NCBI GenBank assembly: GCA_030746435.1
Contig: JASLMV010000019.1
Location: 1 to 49,420 of the forward strand
Source of the DNA: Gammaproteobacteria bacterium
GTDB lineage: Bacteria > Pseudomonadota > Gammaproteobacteria > Steroidobacterales > GCA-2729495
Direction: 5' to 3'
Length of the DNA stretch: 49,420 nt
A program made the translations under genes and the position numbers. Below, piece after piece: positions 24,125 to 32,411 of this stretch (position 1 is its first letter; each line of letters opens with the position of its first letter). Under the pieces are notes generated by a model. The model was not told the origin of the DNA. It ran no database searches and was given only the letters and a program-made list of their open reading frames with translations.

Positions 24125-24988
24125 ATGAAATCAATACTGGTACCTGTCTCGAACCGGCCTGAGTCAAAGACGGCGTTACTTGCCGCTGCGGACCTGGCTA
24201 TGCGTGTGGATGCAAATATAACTGCCTGCCATTTGCGTCCCCACCGCGATATAGACAGAGACTATAGCCCGGTCGGTGTGCCTTTGTTCGGAACCCCTAA
24301 GAATCAGTGGATCGAACAACTGCATAAAAAGAGTACAGCTACGGCTGCCCGTGAAACGAAAAAGTTTTTTCATGAGCTGGTGCCGGAAGCAGGCCTTAAG
24401 ATTGTCAAGCGAACCCCACTCGGAACATCCGGTACGGCAATCTGGCAGGAGAAGGTAGGGTCGCCCGACCGGTTGATGGCGATACTGGGTCCCGTTAATG
24501 ATCTTACGGTATTATCCCGACCCTCGGCCAAAGCCGGCGTTGCACGTATGTTTGCACTGGCCGCGCTGTTGCGAAGTAGTCGACCCGTGCTGTTTTTGCC
24601 TCCGCGTCAGTCCAAAGCGCCCGGGAAACGCGTTGCAATAGCCTGGCATCAGGGTGCCGAGACCGGCCAGCTGGTCACGGCCGCGATGCCGATACTGCAA
24701 ACGGCGGAGCAGGTTACGATTATCCATTGTGGGCCGGAAATCCGGTTGGGGCCAAAGTCATCTCACCTGAAAATCTACCTGCGCAACTGGGGGATAAATG
24801 CCAAAGTCATTGCAACGCGTGGCCGGAACGAAGAAGCAGAGTTGCTGGCCGCCTATCGCGATAGCAAGTCTGACCTGTTGCTGATGGGCGCTTACAGCCG
24901 GGCCCGGTTACGCGAAGTCGTATTCGGCGGCATGACCGAGTACATGCTCTGGAAGGCAAAGATTCCACTCATTATTCAGCATGCGTGA
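24125..24988 (+). CDS. Tandem-domain universal stress protein (UspA family)
   Basis: 287 residues, about twice a single UspA domain. Domain 1 starts MKSILVPVSNRPESKTALLAAADLAMRVDANITACH. Domain 2 starts near KRVAIAWHQGAETGQLVTAAMPIL and ends with LLLMGAYSRARLREVVFGGMTEYML, which resembles the nucleotide-binding G-2x-G-9x-G pattern (GAYSRARLREVVFGG). Such proteins bind ATP or act as stress-linked adaptors in the cytoplasm. GGAGG lies ten bases before the ATG. Fifteen bases downstream begins the short membrane-protein frame. Confidence 0.87.
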   Translation: MKSILVPVSNRPESKTALLAAADLAMRVDANITACHLRPHRDIDRDYSPVGVPLFGTPKNQWIEQLHKKSTATAARETKKFFHELVPEAGLKIVKRTPLGTSGTAIWQEKVGSPDRLMAILGPVNDLTVLSRPSAKAGVARMFALAALLRSSRPVLFLPPRQSKAPGKRVAIAWHQGAETGQLVTAAMPILQTAEQVTIIHCGPEIRLGPKSSHLKIYLRNWGINAKVIATRGRNEEAELLAAYRDSKSDLLLMGAYSRARLREVVFGGMTEYMLWKAKIPLIIQHA

Positions 24989-25002
24989 CCTGACGGACTG
25001 TT

Positions 25003-25161
25003 TTGGATGACCTGAGCCTGCTTGGCGCAATTCTGTTACTGCTTTGCTTCGTTGCGTGGACGATCGCAAAGATCGTGTCCTATATGCGCCAGAGCGAAAA
25101 ACAATGGCAACAGGTCGACAAGTCCAAGCTCAAGTCCTGGGAAGACGACGAGGACGACTAA
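25003..25161 (+). CDS. Small single-pass membrane protein
   Basis: A 52-residue frame from TTG. It has a hydrophobic helix (LSLLGAILLLLCFVAWTIAKIV) and then a charged cytoplasmic tail ending in WEDDEDD. The sharp amphipathic layout and its position 15 bp after the USP stop argue for a real gene, but TTG is the only plausible start and the ribosome site is weak. No family is recognised. An overlapping frame on the same strand is less protein-like in this section. Confidence 0.5.
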   Translation: MDDLSLLGAILLLLCFVAWTIAKIVSYMRQSEKQWQQVDKSKLKSWEDDEDD

Positions 25162-25216
25162 CACGGTTGCATTAACCGCCTGGTATTACGCACTACACGC
25201 TGATGAACTGCTTCGA

Positions 25217-25327
25217 TTGCCGACCGGCCTCGTGTATCGCTATGCCGCGGTAGCGATACTTGTCGGCCTGATCTGGTTGATCATGCGGCCCTTTATCTGG
25301 TCCGGAAGGTTGCCAAAACCAGCTTAG
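25217..25327 (+). CDS. Possible small membrane protein
   Basis: This frame reads LPTGLVYRYAAVAILVGLIW and then LIMRPFIWSGRLPKPA, one membrane helix with basic ends. The protein-like frame reaches further upstream (WYYALHADELLRLPT), directly after the preceding small gene, but no accepted start codon lies there, so TTG at 25217 is used. It may be translationally coupled to the upstream small gene, or be a remnant. Confidence 0.33.
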   Translation: MPTGLVYRYAAVAILVGLIWLIMRPFIWSGRLPKPA

Positions 25328-25341
25328 TCTGCGTCAGCGAT

Positions 25342-25737
25342 CTACTTTTCTGTTTTTTCTACGCGGCCTATATCTTCGACCCAGTTTTCGAAGCCACCGG
25401 CCATATGCAGCACGTTTTCTGCCCCCATATTTTGCACGGCCTGGGTTGCTAATGCGGAACGCCAGCCTTTGTTGCAGTAAAAAATAACTTCGCGGGCATC
25501 ATCGAAGTACTCTTTATAATAGGGGCTGTCGGGATCTATCCAGAATTCCAGCATGCCGCGGGGTATATGCACGGAACCGGGTATTTTTCCCTCGCGTTTC
25601 AGTTCACGGATATCTCGCAGGTCGACCAGCAAGACCCCGTCCTCGCCAATGCGCGCATCGACCTCGGCCGGGCTTAAGGCCTGTATTTCACTTTCCGCGC
25701 GGGCAACCAGGTCCATAAATCCAAGTTTCAATTTCAT
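25342..25737 (-). CDS. Rhodanese-domain protein
   Basis: 131 residues, a single rhodanese domain without signal peptide. VLLVDLRDIRELKREGKIPGSVHIPRG is the typical N-terminal half. The active-site loop is CNKGWR with Cys88 as persulfide carrier, followed by SALATQAVQNMGAENVLHMAGGFENW. Single-domain rhodaneses move sulfur from thiosulfate or another donor to an acceptor in the cytoplasm. Its physiological partner is not shown by the neighbours. Confidence 0.9.
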   Translation of the reverse strand: MKLKLGFMDLVARAESEIQALSPAEVDARIGEDGVLLVDLRDIRELKREGKIPGSVHIPRGMLEFWIDPDSPYYKEYFDDAREVIFYCNKGWRSALATQAVQNMGAENVLHMAGGFENWVEDIGRVEKTEK

Positions 25738-25921
25738 TTGCCGTAAATCCTGTATGGGCGAATCTGAAGCGGGATGCTACCGGGCATTATGACAGCATCA
25801 ATATCATCGTGGTTTGCCGCTCAACAGGCTTCGGCACCTGAATTCATGCATCGTGGGAATCCCCGCAGCGCTGTTGTAGTATCTGTGTGGCTCGTCGCAC
25901 CGGGCACATCTGAATATCTCC

Positions 25922-26605
25922 ATGACCAAGTTCCGCATCCTGTTAGCTGTACTAATTGGTCTCCTGCTTGCAGGTGTCTTCTGGCTCGACCTTTACCAGT
26001 ACCTGACGCTTGAGTTTTATCGTGAGCAGCAGGAGTTAATCCAGGCATATGTACGTGATAACCTACTGTTATCTATAGTAATATTCTTTGCAATCTATAT
26101 CGGCGCAACGACGATAAGTCTGCCGGTCGCCGGCGTCATGTGCATACTGTCGGGTGCCTTGTTCGGGATGGTCCTGGGCACCATCGTTATTTCCCTGGCG
26201 AGTACTATCGGTGCGGTCCTGGCCTTTCTTGTCAGCCGTTTTCTGTTGCAGGATTTTGTTGACCGGCATTTCCCGAAAGCAGCGCAAATTGTTAACGAGG
26301 GCCTGTTGCGTGACGGCGCTTACTACCTGTTTGGCTTGCGGCTGGTGCCGGCCTTTCCTTATTTCGTGCTCAACATGGTCATGGGTGTTACCCATATACC
26401 GGTCTGGACCTATGCGTGGGTTACCCAGGTCGCGCTCCTGCCGATCACCCTCGTGCTGACTAATGCGGGTGAGCAGTTTGCCCTGATTAGAACACCTGCC
26501 GATATCATGTCGCCGACCTTAATGGGGTCATTGATCCTGATCGGCATATTCCCTTTGGCCGCAAAAAAATTACTTGCACTGATCCAGGTACGGCGCTCGA
26601 CCTGA
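25922..26605 (+). CDS. TVP38/TMEM64-family (DedA-like, VTT domain) membrane protein
   Basis: 227 residues with about five or six membrane segments. The family pattern is visible: an N-terminal helix, TISLPVAGVMCILSGALFGMVLGTI (re-entrant region rich in Gly and Pro), AVLAFLVSRFLLQDFV, then RDGAYYLFGLRLVPAFPYFVLNMVMG, the conserved R-x-x-P-x-(F/P) block of VTT domains, and a C-terminal helix. Relatives are proposed lipid scramblases or flippases of the inner membrane. The stop directly abuts that of the convergent glycosyltransferase gene. Confidence 0.88.
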   Translation: MTKFRILLAVLIGLLLAGVFWLDLYQYLTLEFYREQQELIQAYVRDNLLLSIVIFFAIYIGATTISLPVAGVMCILSGALFGMVLGTIVISLASTIGAVLAFLVSRFLLQDFVDRHFPKAAQIVNEGLLRDGAYYLFGLRLVPAFPYFVLNMVMGVTHIPVWTYAWVTQVALLPITLVLTNAGEQFALIRTPADIMSPTLMGSLILIGIFPLAAKKLLALIQVRRST

Positions 26606-28165
26606 TCAATTGCTTTTGCGAGTCCAGAGACAATCCGTGTAGTCGAAGTTGGCTCGCAGGTATTCCATCGCCTCGTCGGTCAGACCTTCGGTCAGCCAGT
26701 CCGACATTCCGACTACGTAGCGTACCTGCTGCGCTTCCATCTCCTCGATAAAACCCTGGCCATGCGGGTGCTCACCGGTCAGTACCTCGATAATTTCACT
26801 TACATCCGATAATGCGGCCCAGTAGTAACCGACATTCCGGTTGAACATGTAACCTCCGCACTGGCTCCAGATGACACCGACGGGTTCCTCCCGAGGAGTC
26901 ATGGCTACAAAGCGATCCGTAAACTCGACCTGCCGGGTCAGTTTGGGATGTTCAGTGAAATTGGTTGTACTAATTGAGTTCCAGAGCATGCCCCCGGCAG
27001 CAACTACGGCAATCAGTGTACCCAGGGCCGGTCCTGCGATCGCATTGCGCCGGGCAATCAATGCGCCGATCGTGGTGAGTGCATGGCTTACGAAAATTGC
27101 CCAGAACGGCAGGAACATGAGGAAAAACTGCTGATAAAGATCCAGCCTCCAGCCCAGGGCTGTTCCCAACGCCACAACTAAAAATATCCAGTTGCGCTGC
27201 CGGGCGGCCTGATCGCTTTGATGCTTTAGTCTGCCCAGCCAGAACAGCGCTCCGACTACGCTTAATGCAAAAAATGGCAACTGGTTGGTTACGAAATACT
27301 GCAGGTTCTGTGCTCCGATAGTCAGCTCACGTGACGGGGCGGCCTCGAACTGATAGCCGTTGGACCAGTAAAGGATTACCTCGATATTCCAGAGAAAGCT
27401 GTAGTAGAAAAGCTGGTAGAGGGCTCCATTCAGCCAGAAGTAGACTATAAAGGGCGTAGCGGTGATTGCGGCACCGGTCATGATCCCACGCATGTCCCGC
27501 CATGCATCTTCCCAGCTACAGCCGCATATCCAGCGGCCGGCAAGGTAGAAAATGAACACAAAAAACGGGCCGATACCGGCTTTGGTGTTCGTAAGAACGG
27601 ATAGCGTGAACAGGGCCCCCGCAAGAATGGCGTTGCGGATATTGGCATCCGATTGATTACGTACGAGCAGGTAGACGCCCGCAACCCACAGCATTGACTG
27701 CATGGGGTCGCCGCGCATTTCCACACCTTTGGCCTGCACTATGTAGAGGGATGCGTATGCGGCCACCGCCAGCAGCGCGCCGATATTTGAAAGGTTTAGC
27801 CGGCGGGCGATCTGCCAGATCAGAACCATCACGCCGAAAGTGGTGGCGAGGCTGAGTGCACGCAACCAGAATAAAATCTCCAGGGAGGGCTCCGGGTTGA
27901 GCAGGTAGAGCAGTGCGCCGTTCAGCAAGCTGTAGAGGGGGCCGTGATGATCCCAGAAATCCCGGTAAACAATTTCGCCCTGGGCGACCAGCCAGGCGAT
28001 ATGCAGGTGCTGTAATTCGTCCGGGTTGATTGGCTTGTTGAATAGCTGGAACAGCGTGAAGACAACGTTAACGACCAGGAATGAAGCTGTGGCCAGCAAG
28101 GCGATGGTTACGGGATCGGACCACCTGATGTTTCTGTCGATTGCCATTATTGCCATTTTTGCCAT
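26606..28165 (-). CDS. GT-C family (PMT/ArnT-like) membrane glycosyltransferase
   Basis: 519 residues with about ten to twelve hydrophobic segments. The first loop carries NPDELQHLHIAWLVAQGEIV followed by YRDFWDHHGPLY, typical of glycosyltransferase family 39/GT-C proteins, where acidic residues after TM1 bind metal or donor. These enzymes use polyprenyl-phosphate sugars on the periplasmic face. Acceptor and sugar are unknown; the divergent heptose operon makes a surface-glycan role plausible. The start is ambiguous: three in-frame ATGs lie within the first seven codons (MAKMAIMA), made by a 9-base near-repeat. Confidence 0.83.
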   Translation of the reverse strand: MAKMAIMAIDRNIRWSDPVTIALLATASFLVVNVVFTLFQLFNKPINPDELQHLHIAWLVAQGEIVYRDFWDHHGPLYSLLNGALLYLLNPEPSLEILFWLRALSLATTFGVMVLIWQIARRLNLSNIGALLAVAAYASLYIVQAKGVEMRGDPMQSMLWVAGVYLLVRNQSDANIRNAILAGALFTLSVLTNTKAGIGPFFVFIFYLAGRWICGCSWEDAWRDMRGIMTGAAITATPFIVYFWLNGALYQLFYYSFLWNIEVILYWSNGYQFEAAPSRELTIGAQNLQYFVTNQLPFFALSVVGALFWLGRLKHQSDQAARQRNWIFLVVALGTALGWRLDLYQQFFLMFLPFWAIFVSHALTTIGALIARRNAIAGPALGTLIAVVAAGGMLWNSISTTNFTEHPKLTRQVEFTDRFVAMTPREEPVGVIWSQCGGYMFNRNVGYYWAALSDVSEIIEVLTGEHPHGQGFIEEMEAQQVRYVVGMSDWLTEGLTDEAMEYLRANFDYTDCLWTRKSN

Positions 28166-28392
28166 TAAAAGGTGCGCGGCCCTTGCATCCTTTAGACGGC
28201 GTGTATGATTCCACCTTTCGCAATAAAGAGCCAGTACAGGGGTGCGTATTCCGGCGCTGTCCTCAAAGTCAGTGCTACATAATCATAATCCGATGCATGC
28301 TCAAATGCGCCTGCGTACAGGAGATGTCCGGGAGCGCTTGCAGCCATCTGGTAGACTTGGGCCGCGTATAAATAAGCAGGCCGGGGAATTGC

Positions 28393-29097
28393 ATGCCAGT
28401 ACAAGCGGTAATACTGGCCGGGGGTAAGGGGACGCGTATGCGTTCGGTCAGTGACACGCCGAAGGTGTTGCTCCCCCTCGGCGACAAACCGATTCTGGTT
28501 CATCAGCTGGAGTGGTTAAAACGGTCAGGTTTTTCTGAGGTTTGCCTCTGCCTGGGCTACCAGTCAGATGTTATTCAGGAGGCTCTGGGTGAAAGCAGCC
28601 CGCCCGGCCTGAAGATTCATTACCAGGTAGAGGAAACACCCCGTGGCACGGCAGGCGCCGTTAGGGATATCGGTAGAACGACAGGTGACGACCTGTTGGT
28701 GATTTACGGGGATCTGTTTATCGATATCGATTGCCGGAAGTTGCTCGAATTCCATGCGACGCACGACGGCGTGGCAACCGTTGTCGTGCGGCGCACGGAC
28801 CATCCCGAAGATTCAGACCTGGCGGTAGTGAATGCGGATGGCCGGATACAGGCCGTCGGCCGTATGGAGCGCGACGGCATCACCAGCGACCTGGGCTGCG
28901 CAGCGATCTGGGTGGTGCGGCCGGAACTCCTGAAGCGCGTGCCCGAAGAGGGTGTCAGTGATTTCGCCCGGGATATTTTCCCGGCGGCCGCGGCTGCGGG
29001 CGACAAGCTGATGGCTTATGAAACCTCGGAGCGCGTGCTGGATGTCGGCACGCCCGGGCGCTATGCAGCATTCAACGAATCGATGAGGAATGCCTGA
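28393..29097 (+). CDS. hddC: D-glycero-D-manno-heptose 1-phosphate guanylyltransferase
   Basis: 234 residues, a sugar-nucleotidyltransferase fold: VILAGGKGTRMRS (nucleotide-binding loop, 7-19), TPKVLLPLGDKPIL, LLVIYGDLFIDID (metal-binding Asp) and DVGTPGRY near the end. By itself it could be a mannose-1-phosphate or glucose-1-phosphate transferase. The following GmhB, heptose kinase and GmhA genes identify it as the enzyme that makes GDP-heptose from heptose 1-phosphate and GTP. It is the first gene of the operon, and GmhB follows after 2 bp. Confidence 0.88.
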   Translation: MPVQAVILAGGKGTRMRSVSDTPKVLLPLGDKPILVHQLEWLKRSGFSEVCLCLGYQSDVIQEALGESSPPGLKIHYQVEETPRGTAGAVRDIGRTTGDDLLVIYGDLFIDIDCRKLLEFHATHDGVATVVVRRTDHPEDSDLAVVNADGRIQAVGRMERDGITSDLGCAAIWVVRPELLKRVPEEGVSDFARDIFPAAAAAGDKLMAYETSERVLDVGTPGRYAAFNESMRNA

Positions 29098-29099
29098 TC

Positions 29100-29681
29100 G
29101 TGTCGTGGGCCGTGTTTCTCGATCGCGACGGTACGGTCAATGAATACGTGGGGCTGCTCTCGGGTCCGGAGCAGTTAAAGCTGGTGCCAGGCGTGACAGA
29201 GGGGCTGAAAAAATTGCATGACGCCGGGGCGTTACTCGTGCTGACTACAAATCAACCGGTCGTCGCCCGTGAACTCGTTGATGAGGAAGGACTCGCCGAA
29301 ATTCACACACGCCTGCAGGAATTACTCACAGCGGAAGGAGTGCAACTGGATGCTGTTTACTACTGCCCGCACCATCCGGAAACCGGTCACCCGGAAGCGC
29401 AGAACCCCCGCTACCGGCGTGAATGCGAGTGCCGCAAACCGAAGCCGGGTATGATACTCGAGGCGGCAGACCACCTGGATATCGATCTGTCGGCATCGTA
29501 TGCCATAGGCGACAGCACACGTGATATAGCGGCGGCCGAGGCGGCGGGCTGTGTCCCTGTCCTCGTCAGGACCGGGGTCGCGGGAGAGGACGGCACCTGC
29601 CCGGAAGCGACACCGGCCTTTGTAGCGGATGACCTGGCCGGGGCGGCGGCCTGGATTTTGGAGCACAGGATTCAAGCGTGA
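29100..29681 (+). CDS. gmhB: D,D-heptose 1,7-bisphosphate phosphatase
   Basis: 193 residues from GTG. It belongs to the HAD-IIIA family: FLDRDGTVNE with nucleophile Asp8 and acid Asp10, LTTNQP (motif II), CRKPKPGM (motif III) and IGDSTRDIAAAEAAG (motif IV). The zinc-binding set typical of GmhB is present: CPHHPE (Cys89, His91) and ECECR (Cys109, Cys111). It removes the 7-phosphate from heptose 1,7-bisphosphate. It overlaps the kinase gene by 4 bp, so translation is probably coupled. Confidence 0.93.
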   Translation: MSWAVFLDRDGTVNEYVGLLSGPEQLKLVPGVTEGLKKLHDAGALLVLTTNQPVVARELVDEEGLAEIHTRLQELLTAEGVQLDAVYYCPHHPETGHPEAQNPRYRRECECRKPKPGMILEAADHLDIDLSASYAIGDSTRDIAAAEAAGCVPVLVRTGVAGEDGTCPEATPAFVADDLAGAAAWILEHRIQA

Positions 29682-30649
29682 TCATTTCGAGAACACCTTT
29701 CAGGATAAGTTTTGCGGGCGGGGGCACTGACCTGGCTGCCTACTATCGTCATGAGCCGGGCGCGGTCCTGTCAACCGCTATAGACAAGTACATGTACGTC
29801 ACGGTAAACAAGTACTTCGAGGATAAAATTATTCTCAAGTATTCCCGGACTGAAAAAGTCAGCAATGTTCGTGATGTGAAACATCCGCTGCTTAAAGAGG
29901 CCATGAAGATGACTGGCGTCAAAAGGGGAATAGAAATCACCTCGATGGCAGACATTGTCGGTGGCACCGGGCTGGGCTCTTCATCAAGTTTTACGGTTGG
30001 CGCGCTCCATGCCCTGTACGCATACAAGGGTTTATATGTGAAGGCCTCGCGGCTTGCCAGCGAGGCATGTGATATCGAGATCAGGCGGGTGAAAGAACCG
30101 ATCGGTAAACAGGACCAGTACATCGCGGCCTACGGTGGTTTCCAGTTCATCGAATTCATGCCCGATGAGTCAGTGCGCGTCACACCGGTCGTTTGCCCGC
30201 CGAAGAAACTCAAGAACCTTAATAACAACCTGCTGCTGTTCTATACCGGGAAGACCCGCAAGGCGAGCAAGATTCTCAAGGGCATGCAGTCGAAGATGGG
30301 CAGCAAGAAGGGTGATATGCGCGAACTGAGGGCGCTTGCAGATGAGGCACGCAAGCTTTTGCAGGAAGGCCGTGTAGCCGATTTTGGCGAACTGCTGCAC
30401 GAGGGCTGGTTGCTGAAGCGCAGTTTGCACAGCGGGATATCCAGTTCAGACATCGACAAGGTTTACGCGCGCGCGCGCAAAGCCGGCGCGGAGGGTGGCA
30501 AGATTCTTGGCGCAGGCGGTGGCGGTTTCCTGCTACTCTATGCAAAGCGCAATCGTCAGGCTCAGGTTCGCAAAGCCATGCGCGGCTGGCGGGAAGTCAG
30601 CATCGGATTTGAGCCGGAAGGTTCCAGGATTATTCAGCTCGCACGTTGA
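29678..30649 (+). CDS. hddA: D-glycero-D-manno-heptose 7-phosphate kinase
   Basis: 323 residues from GTG inside the overlapping GTGA. The GHMP kinase family is clear: MIISRTPFRISFAGGGTDL at the N-terminus, the ATP-binding GGTGLGSSSSFTVGALHAL, EPIGKQDQYIAAYGG and the C-terminal GGKILGAGGGGFLLLY. It phosphorylates heptose 7-phosphate at C1, giving the alpha anomer used for GDP-heptose. Together with GmhA, GmhB and HddC it completes the pathway. Confidence 0.93.
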   Translation: MIISRTPFRISFAGGGTDLAAYYRHEPGAVLSTAIDKYMYVTVNKYFEDKIILKYSRTEKVSNVRDVKHPLLKEAMKMTGVKRGIEITSMADIVGGTGLGSSSSFTVGALHALYAYKGLYVKASRLASEACDIEIRRVKEPIGKQDQYIAAYGGFQFIEFMPDESVRVTPVVCPPKKLKNLNNNLLLFYTGKTRKASKILKGMQSKMGSKKGDMRELRALADEARKLLQEGRVADFGELLHEGWLLKRSLHSGISSSDIDKVYARARKAGAEGGKILGAGGGGFLLLYAKRNRQAQVRKAMRGWREVSIGFEPEGSRIIQLAR

Positions 30650-30658
30650 GGGATTCCG

Positions 30659-31288
30659 TTGGTTGAGGAAAAAAAGCAGCCGGGACTGGCTGCAGACAAC
30701 TTCACAGGGACAGGTCCCGGCGGACTGGATCCGGTAGCGTTTGCCAAATGGTATCGCGCAGCCGAGCTGGAGCAGTGGGAACGGCTCGATTTCAAAGCGA
30801 TCGAAGAAATTGCCGGGTTACTGGAGAAGGCGGAGCAGGAAGATGCCCAGGTATTCGTTATGGGCAACGGCGGGTCGGCCGCGACAGCTTCGCATATTGC
30901 AACCGACTGGGCCAAGACGGCGGAGCGGGCCGGCAAGCCCTTACTCCGGTGTACCTCGCTAAATGATAACGTCGCCTTTATGAGTGCGATCGGCAACGAC
31001 CTGGGCTACGAAAAACTGTTCGTGCGCCAGCTCGAAAATGTGCTGAATGCGGGTGATCTCGTTGTGCTTATCAGCGGCAGCGGCAACTCACCAAACGTGA
31101 TAGAAGCCGCTGCTTTTGCCCGCGAAAAAGGGGCGAGTGTCGTCGCCTTCACCGGTTTCTCGGGCGGCAAGCTCCGCACCATGTCCGATGTCGTGTTCCA
31201 TGTTGACAGTGACCAGTATGGCGTAATCGAGGACATGCACATGGCCGTGGGGTCGATCCTGGCCTTCTACCTTAAGCAGCGGCACTGA
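30659..31288 (+). CDS. gmhA: Phosphoheptose isomerase (SIS domain)
   Basis: 209 residues. The TTG start has GAGGG six bases upstream. The SIS fold is shown by VFVMGNGGSAATASHIATDWAK, DLVVLISGSGNSPNVIEAAAFA and a C-terminal DMHMAVGSILAFYL. GmhA converts D-sedoheptulose 7-phosphate to D-glycero-D-manno-heptose 7-phosphate, the first step of the route. The N-terminal extension of about 25 residues is longer than in E. coli GmhA. It lies 9 bp after the kinase gene. Confidence 0.92.
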   Translation: MVEEKKQPGLAADNFTGTGPGGLDPVAFAKWYRAAELEQWERLDFKAIEEIAGLLEKAEQEDAQVFVMGNGGSAATASHIATDWAKTAERAGKPLLRCTSLNDNVAFMSAIGNDLGYEKLFVRQLENVLNAGDLVVLISGSGNSPNVIEAAAFAREKGASVVAFTGFSGGKLRTMSDVVFHVDSDQYGVIEDMHMAVGSILAFYLKQRH

Positions 31289-31451
31289 ACCCGCTATTTA
31301 CATAAAAGACGACCCACGTTCGAGAAATCAGGCCTTACATCTGTCACCCTTTATGAACTCGCGCCGGCCCCGGGTGACGGGTTATAGTTGGTACCGCCGC
31401 TCCGGCACACATTACAAGAATCATAATACACAATCATTTTTTGGATAAATC

Positions 31452-32393
31452 ATGTCCCAGCCTCAATCTGGAACCGCAGAGAATCGCGCTTGGGCCCCAA
31501 CGGGGCGTGAGCAGGAAGTCGATTGCAATCTCTGCGGATCGGCCGACAGGTGCCTGGTTGCCGAAGAAAATCAGTACAACGTCGTGCGCTGCGAGGAATG
31601 CGGCTTGTTGTACGTGAGTCCCCAACCGACGGACGAAGACCTGAGCGAGTTCTACGCACAGTATTTCCCCGAGGAATCGGGTGATATCTGGGGCGAGATG
31701 ATGCGCAGGAATTTTGATCTGGATTCGGAATACCTGCTGCGCAAAACAGGGGCAAGGGGGAAGGCTCTGGATATTGGCTGCGGACATGGCGAGTTCCTGC
31801 GGCGTTTTGCGGAACGCGGGTGGGATGCTTTCGGACTGGACTTCTCACCGGAGGCAGCCGCGGCCGCGAACGAGATCGAAGGGGTTCAGGCCAGCCAGGG
31901 CGAGTTTGCGGCCGGTCTGTTCGAAGCCGAGTCCTTCGATGTCGTTACGGCCTGGTACGTGCTGGAACACGCACGTGCTCCCAGGACATTCGTGGAAGAG
32001 GCGTTCAGGATTCTCAAACCGGGCGGCATGTTCGGCATACGGGTGCCTAACATGGTTTTCTCAAAAGTCTTCCTGGCCATGAAGAAAATTCCAAACATGG
32101 ACAAGCTCCTGTTCGCAATGAACATAGACACCGATAACAAATCGAGTCATTTCAATATTATCGATCCGCCGGCACATCTGTTCGGTTTCACGCCAAAAAC
32201 CATCGAAAAACTTCTTAGCGACGTGGGATTCGGCAATATAGCCATTATCCCGTCGCAGCCGGTCGAAGTTGGCACAACCGGTACACTGATTGCCAAGAAG
32301 GTGCTGTTCGGGTCGACATCCCTGGTTTCTCTTGTCACAGGTCATCGCTTTAATCCCGCGCCGGCCGTCACGGCTTACGCAAGAAAGATCTGA
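31452..32393 (+). CDS. SAM-dependent methyltransferase with N-terminal zinc-ribbon-like motif
   Basis: 313 residues. Two Cys pairs, CNLCGS and CEECGL, form a zinc-ribbon-like N-terminus common in sugar methyltransferases of glycan clusters. The class I core has ALDIGCGHGEFLRRFAERGW (SAM loop), DAFGLDFSPEA, FDVVTAWYVLEHARAP and RILKPGGMFGIRVPN. It probably methylates a sugar or lipid-linked glycan in the cytoplasm. A 160-bp gap after gmhA may carry its own promoter; the glycosyltransferase gene follows after 18 bp. Confidence 0.87.
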   Translation: MSQPQSGTAENRAWAPTGREQEVDCNLCGSADRCLVAEENQYNVVRCEECGLLYVSPQPTDEDLSEFYAQYFPEESGDIWGEMMRRNFDLDSEYLLRKTGARGKALDIGCGHGEFLRRFAERGWDAFGLDFSPEAAAAANEIEGVQASQGEFAAGLFEAESFDVVTAWYVLEHARAPRTFVEEAFRILKPGGMFGIRVPNMVFSKVFLAMKKIPNMDKLLFAMNIDTDNKSSHFNIIDPPAHLFGFTPKTIEKLLSDVGFGNIAIIPSQPVEVGTTGTLIAKKVLFGSTSLVSLVTGHRFNPAPAVTAYARKI

Positions 32394-32411
32394 AATTATA
32401 TTGGTAGCACT

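Noticed and set aside
31342-31380. Inverted repeat GTCACCC/GGGTGAC before the methyltransferase gene
   Set aside because: Only seven bases per arm, with no T-run and no known operator; too weak to list.
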